From Bacteroidia bacterium (GTDB lineage: Bacteria; Bacteroidota; Bacteroidia; Bacteroidales; UBA932): a stretch of 64,000 bases of DNA. The notes beneath the pieces are model-generated. The model saw only the letters and a list, made by a program, of their open reading frames with translations. It was not told the origin of the DNA and made no database searches. Numbering within the stretch: the stretch's first letter is position 1; each line of letters opens with the position of its first letter. Positions 17,521 to 26,738 of the stretch are shown here, in pieces. Location of the stretch: positions 55,422 through 119,421 of the forward strand of contig JAGKTT010000014.1 of assembly GCA_021153285.1 (NCBI GenBank), given 5' to 3'. The translations under genes and the position numbers were made by a program.

Positions 17521-17640
17521 GCAAATATTATGTAAGGCGCGGCAAAATAAAAGGTCATCCTTTTAGTTTCATATTTTATGCACGACCTTGACAAACCGAC
17601 AAGTCAAATAAAAATCAATAAACATTTAAAACCCGAAAAA

Positions 17641-18573
17641 ATGAAACCAACACTTCTTGTTCTCGCAGCCGGAATGGGCAGCCGCTACGGCGGACTCAAA
17701 CAGATGGACGGTCTCGGTCCAAGCGGAGAAACCATAATCGATTACTCTATCTATGATGCCGTTCAGGCCGGCTTTGGAAAAGTAGTATATATAGTACGTG
17801 AATACTTCCGCGAACAGATGGAAGCAGTCGTCAAGGAAAAGTACAGCAATGTAAAATGCATCGACGGAGAGCCGCTTGAATTCCAGTTCGTCACTCAGGA
17901 ACTACACAAGATTCCTTCACAGTTCACCCTGAACCCTGACCGTGAAAAACCTTGGGGAACAGCTCACGCAGTGCTTATGGGCAAGGAAGCGGTAAAAGAG
18001 CCTTTTGCAGTCATCAACGGTGATGATTACTATGGAAAGGACTCATTCCGAATCATTGCAGACTGGCTGAGAGCACACGAAAACAGCACAGGAGAATACG
18101 CTCTTGTAGGATTCGAGCTGGACAACACTTTGTCAGAATCAGGAGGAGTATCCAGAGGTATCGGAACAGCTGACGAATCAGGTTATCTGACTGACGTAGT
18201 GGAACATCACAAGATCCAGATGGCTCAGGACGGCAGGATCTACGGAGAGAACAATGTCACAGGAGAAACGGTTGAATTGGCTCCAAAGGCACTTTGTTCT
18301 ATGAATATGTGGGGATTTACCCCGGACTATTTCGACAAGAGCGAAGAAATCTTCACAAGATTCCTTGAAAAGAATGTCAACGAACTCAAGGCTGAATTCT
18401 ACATCCCGTTTGTAGTGGACAGCATAATCAAGGAAGAAACAGGAAAATGCGAACTTCTGTCCACTCCTTCAAGATGGTTCGGAGTAACATTCAAGGAAGA
18501 CCGTCCGGGCGTCGTGGCAAAATTCCAGGAATTCGCTGACAAAGGAATTTATCCAACACCTCTATACAGATAA
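17641..18573 (+). CDS. Sugar-nucleotidyltransferase-family protein
   Basis: 310 residues from the ATG at 17641. The frame also contains an ATG at 17578, but the intervening 21 residues are polar and unlike the family, while the 17641 start places TLLVLAAGMGSRYGGLKQMD at the N terminus, the nucleotide-binding GxGxR...K motif of the nucleotidyltransferase fold. FAVINGDDYYG carries the metal-binding Asp. Homologues of this type occur in Bacteroidota as NTP-transferase-domain proteins without a firmly known substrate. The gene is followed 2 bases after its stop by a CPBP protease gene on the same strand. It is distinct from the MurU-like enzyme at 19532-20302. Confidence 0.85.
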   Translation: MKPTLLVLAAGMGSRYGGLKQMDGLGPSGETIIDYSIYDAVQAGFGKVVYIVREYFREQMEAVVKEKYSNVKCIDGEPLEFQFVTQELHKIPSQFTLNPDREKPWGTAHAVLMGKEAVKEPFAVINGDDYYGKDSFRIIADWLRAHENSTGEYALVGFELDNTLSESGGVSRGIGTADESGYLTDVVEHHKIQMAQDGRIYGENNVTGETVELAPKALCSMNMWGFTPDYFDKSEEIFTRFLEKNVNELKAEFYIPFVVDSIIKEETGKCELLSTPSRWFGVTFKEDRPGVVAKFQEFADKGIYPTPLYR

Positions 18574-18575
18574 TT

Positions 18576-19481
18576 ATGGCATTTTTCAAAAAACACAAAG
18601 GAAGAGCCTCCTACGAACTCTTCACCGGATATTCTCATTACCTCCCGGGAATCGGAGGTATGTTTATGCTTTTCCTATTGTTCATTCTGGGTTCTCTTCT
18701 GGGAAGTCTTCTCAGCGGACTCTTCAATTTTGCAATGGGACCGTCTAAGCTTGTAGAATCCTACAGTATGCTGATCGCTTACCCTGTATCGTTCATTCCA
18801 CCTCTGCTCTATGCCTCAGCCCAGAGCAGAAGAAATGAAATCTTCGACACCGGATACGCTCTGGACAGCAATAATTTCGGAAGTAAAGGAGGAGTTGTCA
18901 TTGCCTTGACAGTATCACTTGCAACATTGGCGGCGGCATTTGTTTCCGAGCCGGTCGTAACCCTACTTCCTGATATGCCTGCGCGACTGGAAGAAGCATT
19001 GGAATCATTGACAAACGGTCCTCTCTGGGCATCCCTGCTTTCTGTTTCCATCTTCGCTCCTCTTTTTGAGGAATGGCTATGCAGAGGTCTGGTACTCAGA
19101 GGATTGATGAGCAAGATGAATCCTGCGAAAGCAATATGCATATCCGCAGCTTTCTTCGCAGTTCTGCATATGAACCCTTGGCAGGCTATTCCTGCATTCA
19201 TCCTGGGACTGTTATTCGGATATGTATATTACAGGACAGGATCGCTCAAGCTCACAATGCTGATGCACTGCGTAAACAACACTTTGGCTACAATCTTCAG
19301 CCGCATTCCGGCATTCGAGGACGCTGAAACATTTATGGACGTGCTTGCCCCTTGGAAATACGCAGGAATCTATGCGGCAAGCCTTGTCATCCTTATATGC
19401 GCAATCATAATAGTGAGAGCTATTCCCGTAAAGGATCAGAAGATGGGAAACTGCGACAAGGTCGAACCATTGTCCATTTAA
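18576..19481 (+). CDS. CPBP-family intramembrane glutamic endopeptidase
   Basis: 301 residues with about eight hydrophobic segments. The CPBP (CAAX-like, ABI) signature is present: motif 1 EEWLCRGLVLRGL (paired Glu and Arg), motif 2 FAVLHMNPWQAIPAFILGLLF with the conserved His, and motif 3 KLTMLMHCVNN with a second His and Asn. These Glu-dependent membrane proteases are related to Rce1; their substrates in Bacteroidota are mostly unknown. The start codon is 2 bases after the upstream stop, so it is co-transcribed with the nucleotidyltransferase. The C-terminal tail after the last helix is short and polar. Confidence 0.85.
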   Translation: MAFFKKHKGRASYELFTGYSHYLPGIGGMFMLFLLFILGSLLGSLLSGLFNFAMGPSKLVESYSMLIAYPVSFIPPLLYASAQSRRNEIFDTGYALDSNNFGSKGGVVIALTVSLATLAAAFVSEPVVTLLPDMPARLEEALESLTNGPLWASLLSVSIFAPLFEEWLCRGLVLRGLMSKMNPAKAICISAAFFAVLHMNPWQAIPAFILGLLFGYVYYRTGSLKLTMLMHCVNNTLATIFSRIPAFEDAETFMDVLAPWKYAGIYAASLVILICAIIIVRAIPVKDQKMGNCDKVEPLSI

Positions 19482-19494
19482 TCCTTCACTATAA

Positions 19495-19550
19495 GCGAAG
19501 CCTCACTGTCATTCTGAGCGAAGCCTCACTGTCATTCTGAGCGAAGCGTG
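19495..19550. repeat. Tandem 23-bp repeat, two full copies and a third partial
   Basis: GCGAAGCCTCACTGTCATTCTGA occurs at 19495-19517 and 19518-19540, and a third copy begins at 19541 but diverges after GCGAAGC. The core GTCATTCTGAGCGAAGC is reminiscent of short dispersed repeats seen in many bacterial genomes. It fills the gap between two convergent genes and provides the stop codon and last residues of the leftward one. Confidence 0.8.
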
Positions 19551-20302
19551 AGAATCTCCCTCTCGGCAATCTCAATGGTGTCAAGCTTGCCTACATCCAC
19601 CAGATGCAGCGCCTCAGCCTTGACACCATATATTTTATACTTCCCACAAACAGACAAGTAGAAATCCATTATCGGGAAACGAGGCGAGTCATATTCTTCA
19701 TAAAGTCCCTTTTCTCTTGCATAAGTCTCCAGCACATCGAAAACCTTGTCCGACAGTATATGTATTCCGGAAAAAGCAAGCTTCACGCATTTCTCTGGAT
19801 CCAGATCGGGATAGGGAGACCTGACTTCACCGGTATTGATATTGGTCCATCCTGCCAGGAGCATTGTCCGAGGGTCAAAAAGCAGATAGCGTGATGTCTT
19901 TCTTTCGCTCACGAGCAAAGTCGCAAGAGCATCTTCCCGTACACAGGACTCGAACCATCTGATATCCAGATTGGAAAGGATATCCACATTATGAATAAGA
20001 AATTTCCCACATCCTTCCAGATACGGACGGGCGTGCAGGACTCCGCCGCCGGTTTCCAGAAGCAGCTGGCGTTCATCAGAAACCTCAACATCCATAATAT
20101 CCTGATTTTCAACCCACTGTTGAACCATATCCGCAAAATGATGAACATTGACCACTGCCCTATCCACACCTGAAGCCTTAAGCTTGCGGATAACGTGTTC
20201 GATAAGGGGCATCCCGGCTACAGGCACCAGGGCCTTGGGCATCGTATCAGTCAACGGCTTCAGACGGGTTCCAAGACCCGCTGCGAATATCAGGCATTTC
20301 AT
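19532..20302 (-). CDS. MurU-like nucleotidyltransferase (MurNAc-1-phosphate uridylyltransferase type)
   Basis: 256 residues. N-terminal nucleotide-binding motif MKCLIFAAGLGTRLKPLTD followed by PKALVPVAGMPLIEHVI, and FLIHNVDILSNLD with the metal-binding Asp. The whole resembles MurU, which converts MurNAc-1-phosphate to UDP-MurNAc during peptidoglycan recycling. The neighbouring leftward gene encodes an AmgK-type sugar kinase, the enzyme preceding MurU in that pathway, which supports the assignment. The last residues, REILTLRSE, and the stop codon are encoded by a dispersed-type repeat, so the C terminus may have been altered by repeat insertion. Biochemical substrate not proven; other hexose-1-phosphates are possible. 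Confidence 0.8.
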   Translation of the reverse strand: MKCLIFAAGLGTRLKPLTDTMPKALVPVAGMPLIEHVIRKLKASGVDRAVVNVHHFADMVQQWVENQDIMDVEVSDERQLLLETGGGVLHARPYLEGCGKFLIHNVDILSNLDIRWFESCVREDALATLLVSERKTSRYLLFDPRTMLLAGWTNINTGEVRSPYPDLDPEKCVKLAFSGIHILSDKVFDVLETYAREKGLYEEYDSPRFPIMDFYLSVCGKYKIYGVKAEALHLVDVGKLDTIEIAEREILTLRSE

Positions 20303-20329
20303 AGCTATCTTATTGTAAGGATGGGTATA

Positions 20330-21754
20330 TCACAATATTTTATCGATCTTCTGTTCACGATGAATCAGCCTGACACGGATGTCAGGATATTTTTCCGCAA
20401 GATGATGAGCCAGATGCTCGGCGCAATATACCGAACGATGCTGCCCACCGGTACAACCGAATCCCACCATCAGGTCAGTGAATCCCCTTCTTGAATAAGT
20501 CTCGACGTGCGGATCAATTATAGCATAGATATGTTCCAGATAGCGGATGATCTCTCCGTCATCCTCCAGGAATCTGATGACAGGTTCATCCATTCCGGTA
20601 AGTTGCTTATAAGGCTCATATCTGCCCGGATTATGAATGGAACGACAGTCAAAAAGGTATCCGCCACCGTTTCCTGACATATCCTGAGGCACACCCTTCT
20701 TATATGAAAAGCTCATCACCTTCACTTCAAGCTTTCCGTCAGAAGGTGCAGCAGAAAACTTTGGGATATCAGCCATAAGTCCGAGTACTTCATTCAGATA
20801 CGGATACGCATCGAAAGGGACAGATAACAATTCCTTAAGAGCATTGATTGCAGGAGGTATGCTCACTACAAACCGTGCCTTATTCTCCACAAGTCCTCTG
20901 AATCCATATGCACCCAGTACCTGAAGAGTACGGAAAAGTACGAAAAGACGAAGCCTCTCATTAAAGTACAGTCGGTCCACTTCGATATATTGACCTAAGG
21001 CAGACAGATAACTTTCGAGCATCCTCTCTTTCAGCCACTGCGGGTAGCAAGCTCTTGCCTGCCATACGAAAGACGCCACATCATAGTAGATCGGGCCACG
21101 TCTTCCTCCCTGGAAATCAATGAAGTACGGGACGCCATCCTTCACCATTACATTACGTGCGTTGAAATCACGATAAAGAAAAGTATCACTATCCTCCTGA
21201 AGCAGATCGTCAGCAAATCTCTCAAAGTCATCCTGCAGACGGACCTCATTGAACTCCAGTCCGGAAGGTTTAAGGAAACAATATTTGAAATAATTCAGAT
21301 CAAACAGGATCATTCTCCTATCAAATGAAGGCTGAGGGTAACAGACGGAAAAATCCAAGCCATCAGCACCTTCGAACTGAATCTTCGGAAGCATTGACAT
21401 TGTCCGGCAAAGAAGATCGGCCAGTGAAGAATCCTCCTCTATTCCACCGTTCTTGCCGGCACCGGCTACCATATCATAAAGGATGGCATCCCCCAGATCT
21501 TCCTGCAGATAGGACATTCCATCTTCACTGACAGCAATAAGCTCCGGAACCGGAATTCCCTTGGAACGGAAATGTCTGGCTATAGTAACAAACGCATTGT
21601 TCTCAAGACGGTCAGTACCAGTGACGCCTATGCAAGAGTATCCCGATCCGGTGATCCTGACATATTGTCTGTTACTGGCCGAACCTGTCAAAGCGGTGAC
21701 CTGACGTGGTTCTGAACCTGTACATTGCCTGTATAATGCTTCTAAATCCTTCAT
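20330..21754 (-). CDS. AmgK-type sugar kinase fused to a RapZ C-terminal domain
   Basis: 474 residues from the ATG at 21754 (the longer frame to 21928 overlaps the divergent pncB gene and is rejected). Residues ~1-330 are an APH-fold kinase: SASNRQYVRI near the N terminus, FLYRDFNARNVMV as catalytic loop and PYFIDFQGGRRGPIYYDVAS as metal loop, closest in style to AmgK, which phosphorylates MurNAc/GlcNAc at C1. Residues ~345-474 are a RapZ C-terminal domain: VKVMSFSYKKGVP, YLFDCRSIHNPG, and VGFGCTGGQHRSVYCAEHLA. In E. coli RapZ the equivalent domain binds GlcN6P and the small RNA GlmZ. The gene sits 27 bases upstream of the MurU-like gene and the two are probably co-transcribed. Confidence 0.85.
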   Translation of the reverse strand: MKDLEALYRQCTGSEPRQVTALTGSASNRQYVRITGSGYSCIGVTGTDRLENNAFVTIARHFRSKGIPVPELIAVSEDGMSYLQEDLGDAILYDMVAGAGKNGGIEEDSSLADLLCRTMSMLPKIQFEGADGLDFSVCYPQPSFDRRMILFDLNYFKYCFLKPSGLEFNEVRLQDDFERFADDLLQEDSDTFLYRDFNARNVMVKDGVPYFIDFQGGRRGPIYYDVASFVWQARACYPQWLKERMLESYLSALGQYIEVDRLYFNERLRLFVLFRTLQVLGAYGFRGLVENKARFVVSIPPAINALKELLSVPFDAYPYLNEVLGLMADIPKFSAAPSDGKLEVKVMSFSYKKGVPQDMSGNGGGYLFDCRSIHNPGRYEPYKQLTGMDEPVIRFLEDDGEIIRYLEHIYAIIDPHVETYSRRGFTDLMVGFGCTGGQHRSVYCAEHLAHHLAEKYPDIRVRLIHREQKIDKIL

Positions 21755-21813
21755 CGTTTCGCATTCGCCTTTAATTAAATGCGAATTTACGAAAATGTTC
21801 GGAGAAAAAAACT

Positions 21814-21821
21814 TACATTTG
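21814..21821 (+). promoter_or_regulatory. -7 element before pncB
   Basis: TACATTTG matches TAnnTTTG, 24 bases before the ATG at 21845; no clear -33 element. Confidence 0.5.
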
Positions 21822-21844
21822 TATGATTTAAACACTTGATCGCT

Positions 21845-23335
21845 ATGCTTAATTTCGCATACTGCTCGGACAAGTACCAGTACACTATGGGAAAGTCCTT
21901 CTACGACAGCGGAATGAAAGACCAGCACGCTGTCTTCAATCTGTTCTACAGAAAAGCCCCGGAAAACAATAACTGGGCTGTAGTAAGCGGAACAGACGAA
22001 GTGATCGAAATGATCGGAAACCTCGGAAATATGGATCCTTCCTTTTTCGAGAAGTTCCTCCCCGGTGAGGAATATGCCGAATTTCGAGGATATCTCTCGT
22101 CAATGAAATTCACAGGAACTGTATATGCTATGCGTGAGGGCGAGATTGCCTTCCCGAACCAGCCTATCATCATCGTGGAAGGTCCATTGATCGAAGCACA
22201 GGTTCTCGAAACCCCGATGCTATGTATAATGAACCACCAGATGGCTGTTGCCACCAAGGCTTCCAGAGTATGCCGTGCCACTAACCGCCCTGTCAGCGAG
22301 TTCGGTTCAAGAAGAGCTCACGGCCCCTGGGCTGCCACATATGGAGCAAAGGCAGCCATCATAGCCGGTTGCAGTGCTACATCCAATATACTCACCGGAG
22401 CTATGTATGACTACGGCTCGACAGGTACAATGGCTCACAGCTACGTAACGGCATTCGGCTGCAGCGTCGAAGGCGAGCATAAGGCATTCGACACATATAT
22501 CAAGACACACAAAGGCGAGCCGCTCATCCTTCTCATAGACACCTACGACACACTTAAATGCGGAATCCTCAATGCCATCAGGTCATTCAAGGAAAACGGA
22601 ATCGATGACAGCTACCAATGGGGATACGGAATCAGACTGGACAGCGGTGACCTTGCCTATCTTTCTATAGAATGTCGTGAAATCCTTGACAGCAACGGGC
22701 TGAAAGGTTGCAAGATATTCGCTACCAACTCATTGGATGAATACCTCATTACCGACCTCGAGCGTCAGGGAGCCTGCATCGACTCATACGGAGTGGGAGA
22801 TGCGATAGCCACCAGCAAGGCAGCGCCTTGTTTCGGCAATGTATATAAGCTCGTAGAAATCGACAGAGAAGCAGTACTGAAACGTTCTGAGGATAAGATT
22901 AAGCTTATAAACCCAGGTTTCCAGATCACCTACCGCATTATGGTCAATGATCCGGCAAAGGGACATAGATACAAGGTAGACGTAACCTGTCTGAGGGGTG
23001 ATGAACTAAGCAGAAAGATCGAGGCAGGAGAAGCATTCACCGTTTGTCACGAACAGGACAGATATCTGACAAAGAGCTTTGAAGCCGGAGAATACACAGC
23101 ATCGGTTATGCAGCATAAAGTCATCGATAATGGCACAAGATGCGACACACCATACACATTGAAAGAGAAGAGGGAATATCATCAGGAAGTCCTTATGCAT
23201 TTCAGTCCGAGCGAAAGACGTCTGATAAACCCCCACTTCTATAAGGTGGATATCTCCGATGACCTATATAACCTGAAGATGGGTATCATCGACAAAATAG
23301 TGAAAGAAATAAAGAACTTCGGCAAACTCCAGTAA
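21845..23335 (+). CDS. pncB: Nicotinate phosphoribosyltransferase
   Basis: 496 residues from the ATG at 21845; the frame can be opened at TTG 21836, but the ATG fits the family start (FAYCSDKYQYTM, that is DxYxxTM). It converts nicotinate and PRPP to nicotinate mononucleotide in NAD salvage. Further signatures: SEFGSRRAHG with the reactive-loop region, GCSATSNILTGAMYDYGSTGTMAHSYV containing the phosphorylatable-His neighbourhood, IRLDSGDLAYLS and SYGVGDAIATS for PRPP binding. Length is normal. It is followed 2 bases after its stop by the nicotinamidase gene, so the two salvage steps are in one operon. Confidence 0.93.
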   Translation: MLNFAYCSDKYQYTMGKSFYDSGMKDQHAVFNLFYRKAPENNNWAVVSGTDEVIEMIGNLGNMDPSFFEKFLPGEEYAEFRGYLSSMKFTGTVYAMREGEIAFPNQPIIIVEGPLIEAQVLETPMLCIMNHQMAVATKASRVCRATNRPVSEFGSRRAHGPWAATYGAKAAIIAGCSATSNILTGAMYDYGSTGTMAHSYVTAFGCSVEGEHKAFDTYIKTHKGEPLILLIDTYDTLKCGILNAIRSFKENGIDDSYQWGYGIRLDSGDLAYLSIECREILDSNGLKGCKIFATNSLDEYLITDLERQGACIDSYGVGDAIATSKAAPCFGNVYKLVEIDREAVLKRSEDKIKLINPGFQITYRIMVNDPAKGHRYKVDVTCLRGDELSRKIEAGEAFTVCHEQDRYLTKSFEAGEYTASVMQHKVIDNGTRCDTPYTLKEKREYHQEVLMHFSPSERRLINPHFYKVDISDDLYNLKMGIIDKIVKEIKNFGKLQ

Positions 23336-23337
23336 AT

Positions 23338-23925
23338 ATGCATAATTCAGCTTTAGTGGTCGTCGATATGCTCTACGACTTCATTGATGGCAGCCTGGCC
23401 TGTCTGAACGCAGAAAACGCTGTCAAAGCGACATTGGCGGCAATTGACTCCAAGACCAAGGGACAAGGTGGTGAAGAACACGAGATTCTCGACACCTTCC
23501 CCATCCTCTTCATCCGCGACCATCATCCTGCCGACCACTCCTCATTCAAAGATCAGGGTGGAATCTGGCCGTCACATTGCGTGGCAGGCACCAGAGGAAG
23601 CGAGATTCATCAGAGCCTTGCTCCATATGCCAGCGAAGAACTGACTTTTGACAAAGGATGCGACAGGGACACCGAACAGTATTCGGGATTTGAAGCTGTA
23701 AACAATGCAGGACAGCCATTGGCGGAAGTTCTCGAGCTTCTTGACACCACTGACGTATATGTATGCGGTATCGCTACAGAGTACTGCGTCCGCAATACCT
23801 GCGAAGACCTCCAGAAAGCCGGCTTCAAGGTACATCTTCTCAAGGACTGCATCGCATATGTAGACCTCCAGGGACATCAGAAAGCTCTGGCGGAAATGGC
23901 AGCAAAAGGCATAAGTATTGAATAA
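23338..23925 (+). CDS. pncA: Nicotinamidase (isochorismatase-fold)
   Basis: 195 residues. It hydrolyses nicotinamide to nicotinate, the substrate for the gene just upstream. The active site is visible: Asp10 in LVVVDMLYDF, metal ligands in FIRDHHPADHSSF, WPSHCVAGTRGSE, a Lys in LTFDKGCD and the nucleophile in YVCGIATEYCVRNTCEDL. A short low-complexity stretch (SKTKGQGGEEHEI, ~40-52) precedes the metal loop. The end of the gene overlaps the promoter of the following porin. Confidence 0.92.
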   Translation: MHNSALVVVDMLYDFIDGSLACLNAENAVKATLAAIDSKTKGQGGEEHEILDTFPILFIRDHHPADHSSFKDQGGIWPSHCVAGTRGSEIHQSLAPYASEELTFDKGCDRDTEQYSGFEAVNNAGQPLAEVLELLDTTDVYVCGIATEYCVRNTCEDLQKAGFKVHLLKDCIAYVDLQGHQKALAEMAAKGISIE

Positions 23926-23947
23926 TCAATATTTTTTCGTACCTTTG
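23917..23947 (+). promoter_or_regulatory. Promoter of the porin gene
   Basis: ATTG (23917-23920), 19 bases, TACCTTTG (23940-23947), 11 bases before the ATG. The -33 half lies inside the last codons of pncA. Confidence 0.6.
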
Positions 23948-23957
23948 CCGTCTTGTT

Positions 23958-26738
23958 ATGAAGAAAGTGGTGGCTAAAATATGGGTACCGGCACTGCTTG
24001 TAATGATTGCAGCAGTACAGTCATTCGGTATCGATGCGCATAGAGCGGTAAGGCTTTGGAGCCTTGCCGACTCGCTCGTACTCACCCGTCTGGACGACAC
24101 CACAGCCACAGATGCAGCTCCGGCAGACAGCCTCAAAACAGACTCTATATTTACAGAACTGTTCCCAGAAGATTCTACAGCAGCTGATTCGATTGCAGTT
24201 GATTCGATTGCTGCAGACACCTTGATCCTCACCGCACGCGATACCATCAAGGTTCCGGACTCACTTAAGGAAACCGATCCTTTCTTCTTCAAATATTATA
24301 TAGCAGTAAAGGATTCCGCTACGAGAGTACAGGTACGCGACTCCCTCATTATGGCAGGAGACACTCTTGAACTCCAGAAGCTTGACTCATTATATATCAA
24401 GGATTCCACAGAGGTGGCCATTGCCAGACATAATGCCTGGTATGCATCCCTGACGCGCAAGGAAAGAAGGAAATATGATGCAGAGCAGAAGCTGCCCGGG
24501 CTGATCGCTGCCGCAAACAGAAAGATCGAGATAAAGGACAGTATCAGAGCATATAAGGACAGTGTGATAGAGGCTACTCCGCGTATTCTGGAAACATTTG
24601 CATTCCCGGACTCAATGCACTACAAGCGTATCGTGACCTGGAAGCACGAGAGATATTTCCACTCATTGGAAGGCCTCAGAGACCAGTCGGTCGACACATC
24701 CTTCAATTATAACTTCCACGACAATCCTATATTCAGGGAAGATGTAAACGCATCCTGGCTCGGAGTTCCCGGATCACCGGCCCAGCTGTACAATTACTTC
24801 AAAAGGCAGGAGATAGACAACGCCATCTTCTACACGCCTTACCAGATATGGAGCTACACTCCGGAAAACCTTCCACAATTCAACACCAAGACTCCTTACA
24901 CCGAGCTTGACTATTATGGAACCCTTTTTGCGAATCAGGAAAAGGAGGAAGCCAACATCAGGATCCGCACCACACAGAACATCACTCCAGAACTGAACAT
25001 CCTGCTGGAATACCATAGATTCGGAAGCAGAGGTATGCTAAGGAACGAGGACACCGACAACAGAAATGTCGTTATGGCTGCGAACTACACCGGAAAGAAG
25101 TACCTGATGCACACCGGATACATTTACGACAGGATCGAGAGAGGCGAAAACGGAGGAGTTGTCGACCTCAAGATGATACGCGACACGGTTTTGGACCCTC
25201 GCGAGCTTGAAGTCTACCTGAACAACGCCCGTAACAGTCTCAAAAGAAACACTCTCTTTCTGGATCAGACTTACAGAATTCCGTTTACATTCCTCGACAA
25301 GGAATACCGCGAGCAGAAGAAGGCCGAAAAGCTTCGTCTGGCAGTACGCGACAGTATTCTGGCCAGCGGAGATTCCCTTGCCATCGCTGCATACAATGAA
25401 CAGGAAGCCGCCCGACTGGAAAAAGAGGCCGATCAGGCAGAGGCAACAGACACCTTGCAGACTGAAATAACCACGGCTTTCATCGGACACAGCAGTGAAT
25501 ATTCCGTATTCCGAAAGAGCTACACGGACAATATCACTGACGGATACGGAAAGAAATTCTACGATGACAGATTCTATATAAATCCGTCTCAGAGCAAGGA
25601 CTCGCTCCGAGTGATGAAATTCGAGAATCGTTTCTTCATCAGGCTGCAGCCTTGGAAGAGTGACGGAATCGTATCCAAGCTTGACGTGGGAGTGGGCGAC
25701 AAGCTCGCCAACTATTTCACATTCAAGCCGTCAGACTACATCCAGGGTCCAGACAACGTTCTCCTGAACTCGGCATATATATACGCCGGAGCGCAGGGAC
25801 AATACCAGAAATATCTTGAATGGGACGCATTCGGCAAATACTCGTTCCTTGGTTATGAAGTGAACGACTTCACGATAAATGCCAATGCGATCTTCAAGTT
25901 GTACCCATTCAGAAAAGACAGAAAGAGCCCGCTCGAGCTGAAGGCTCACTTCGAGACAAATCTCAAGGAACCGGATTACTACGAGCAGCACCTGTACACA
26001 AACCATTACAGATGGGATAATGACTTCGGCAAGATATCCACCACAAAGGTAGAGGGTACCCTCTCCATCCCGAGATGGAAACTGGATGCCACATTCGGAT
26101 ATGCATTGCTTGACAACAATATATATTACGACACATTAGGAATCGCACGCCAGAACTCGAAACCTATGAGCGTAATGACAGCATCACTTAGAAAAGATTT
26201 CAAAGTCTGGAAATTCCATTTCGACCACAGACTTCTTTTCCAGCTTTCATCAGACAAGGAAGTGATGCCGCTCCCGATGCTGGGTCTTAACTTCAGATAC
26301 TACGCAGAATTCGACGTAGTGAAGAATTCAATGACAATGCAGATCGGAGCAAACGGAACATTCACCACCAAATGGTATGCACCGGCATATAATCCGGTAC
26401 TGGGAGTGTTCCACAACCAAAACAAGGAGCAATTCGGAAACTGTCCGCACATAGATGCATTCGTCAATGTACAGTGGAAAAGAGTATCAGTGTTCCTGAA
26501 GGTGCTCAACGTGAATATGGGATGGCCTAACGAGTCCGCAGATTATTTCTCTGCAGCCGGTTACATACCATCCCAGAGAGCGTTCAAGATAGGAATAACC
26601 TGGCCTTTCTATACACAGGCCGGAAGAAATACAAGTAGTGGTAATACGGGCAAAACCACCGCGGGAGGCGGTGCTAACAGAGGAGCCGCGGGAGGCGGTG
26701 CGGGCCCGGGCCGACAGCCGGGAAGAGCTGGACGGTAG
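23958..26738 (+). CDS. Porin_10-type outer-membrane barrel protein with Gly-rich tail
   Basis: 926 residues. Signal peptide (MKKVVAKIWVPALLVMIAAVQSFG), then an Asp-Ser rich periplasmic stretch with repeated DSI/DSL units (~45-130). The barrel follows, recognised by SWLGVPGSPAQLYNYFKRQE, FNTKTPYTELDYYGTLFANQE and many amphipathic strands, as in the putative-porin family of Bacteroidota. A charged helical insertion lies near residues 440-495 (EYREQKKAEKLRLAVRDSI onward). The last strand is FKIGITWPFYTQAGRN; after it comes an unusual tail of ~35 residues rich in Gly, Ala and Arg, encoded by GC-rich DNA with a repeated 15-mer. Substrate unknown. Confidence 0.8.
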   Translation: MKKVVAKIWVPALLVMIAAVQSFGIDAHRAVRLWSLADSLVLTRLDDTTATDAAPADSLKTDSIFTELFPEDSTAADSIAVDSIAADTLILTARDTIKVPDSLKETDPFFFKYYIAVKDSATRVQVRDSLIMAGDTLELQKLDSLYIKDSTEVAIARHNAWYASLTRKERRKYDAEQKLPGLIAAANRKIEIKDSIRAYKDSVIEATPRILETFAFPDSMHYKRIVTWKHERYFHSLEGLRDQSVDTSFNYNFHDNPIFREDVNASWLGVPGSPAQLYNYFKRQEIDNAIFYTPYQIWSYTPENLPQFNTKTPYTELDYYGTLFANQEKEEANIRIRTTQNITPELNILLEYHRFGSRGMLRNEDTDNRNVVMAANYTGKKYLMHTGYIYDRIERGENGGVVDLKMIRDTVLDPRELEVYLNNARNSLKRNTLFLDQTYRIPFTFLDKEYREQKKAEKLRLAVRDSILASGDSLAIAAYNEQEAARLEKEADQAEATDTLQTEITTAFIGHSSEYSVFRKSYTDNITDGYGKKFYDDRFYINPSQSKDSLRVMKFENRFFIRLQPWKSDGIVSKLDVGVGDKLANYFTFKPSDYIQGPDNVLLNSAYIYAGAQGQYQKYLEWDAFGKYSFLGYEVNDFTINANAIFKLYPFRKDRKSPLELKAHFETNLKEPDYYEQHLYTNHYRWDNDFGKISTTKVEGTLSIPRWKLDATFGYALLDNNIYYDTLGIARQNSKPMSVMTASLRKDFKVWKFHFDHRLLFQLSSDKEVMPLPMLGLNFRYYAEFDVVKNSMTMQIGANGTFTTKWYAPAYNPVLGVFHNQNKEQFGNCPHIDAFVNVQWKRVSVFLKVLNVNMGWPNESADYFSAAGYIPSQRAFKIGITWPFYTQAGRNTSSGNTGKTTAGGGANRGAAGGGAGPGRQPGRAGR
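26659..26700. repeat. GC-rich direct repeat encoding the porin tail
   Basis: CCGCGGGAGGCGGTG occurs at 26659-26673 and again at 26686-26700, in a stretch much richer in G+C than the surroundings. It encodes the AGGGA parts of the C-terminal tail. Confidence 0.85.

Noticed and set aside
17578..17640. Earlier ATG for the nucleotidyltransferase
   Set aside because: The extra 21 residues are polar, and the nucleotide-binding motif would lie too far from the N terminus; the ATG at 17641 fits the family.
21755..21928. N-terminal extension of the AmgK-RapZ gene
   Set aside because: It overlaps the start and promoter of divergent pncB and shows no kinase similarity; the ATG at 21754 is preferred.
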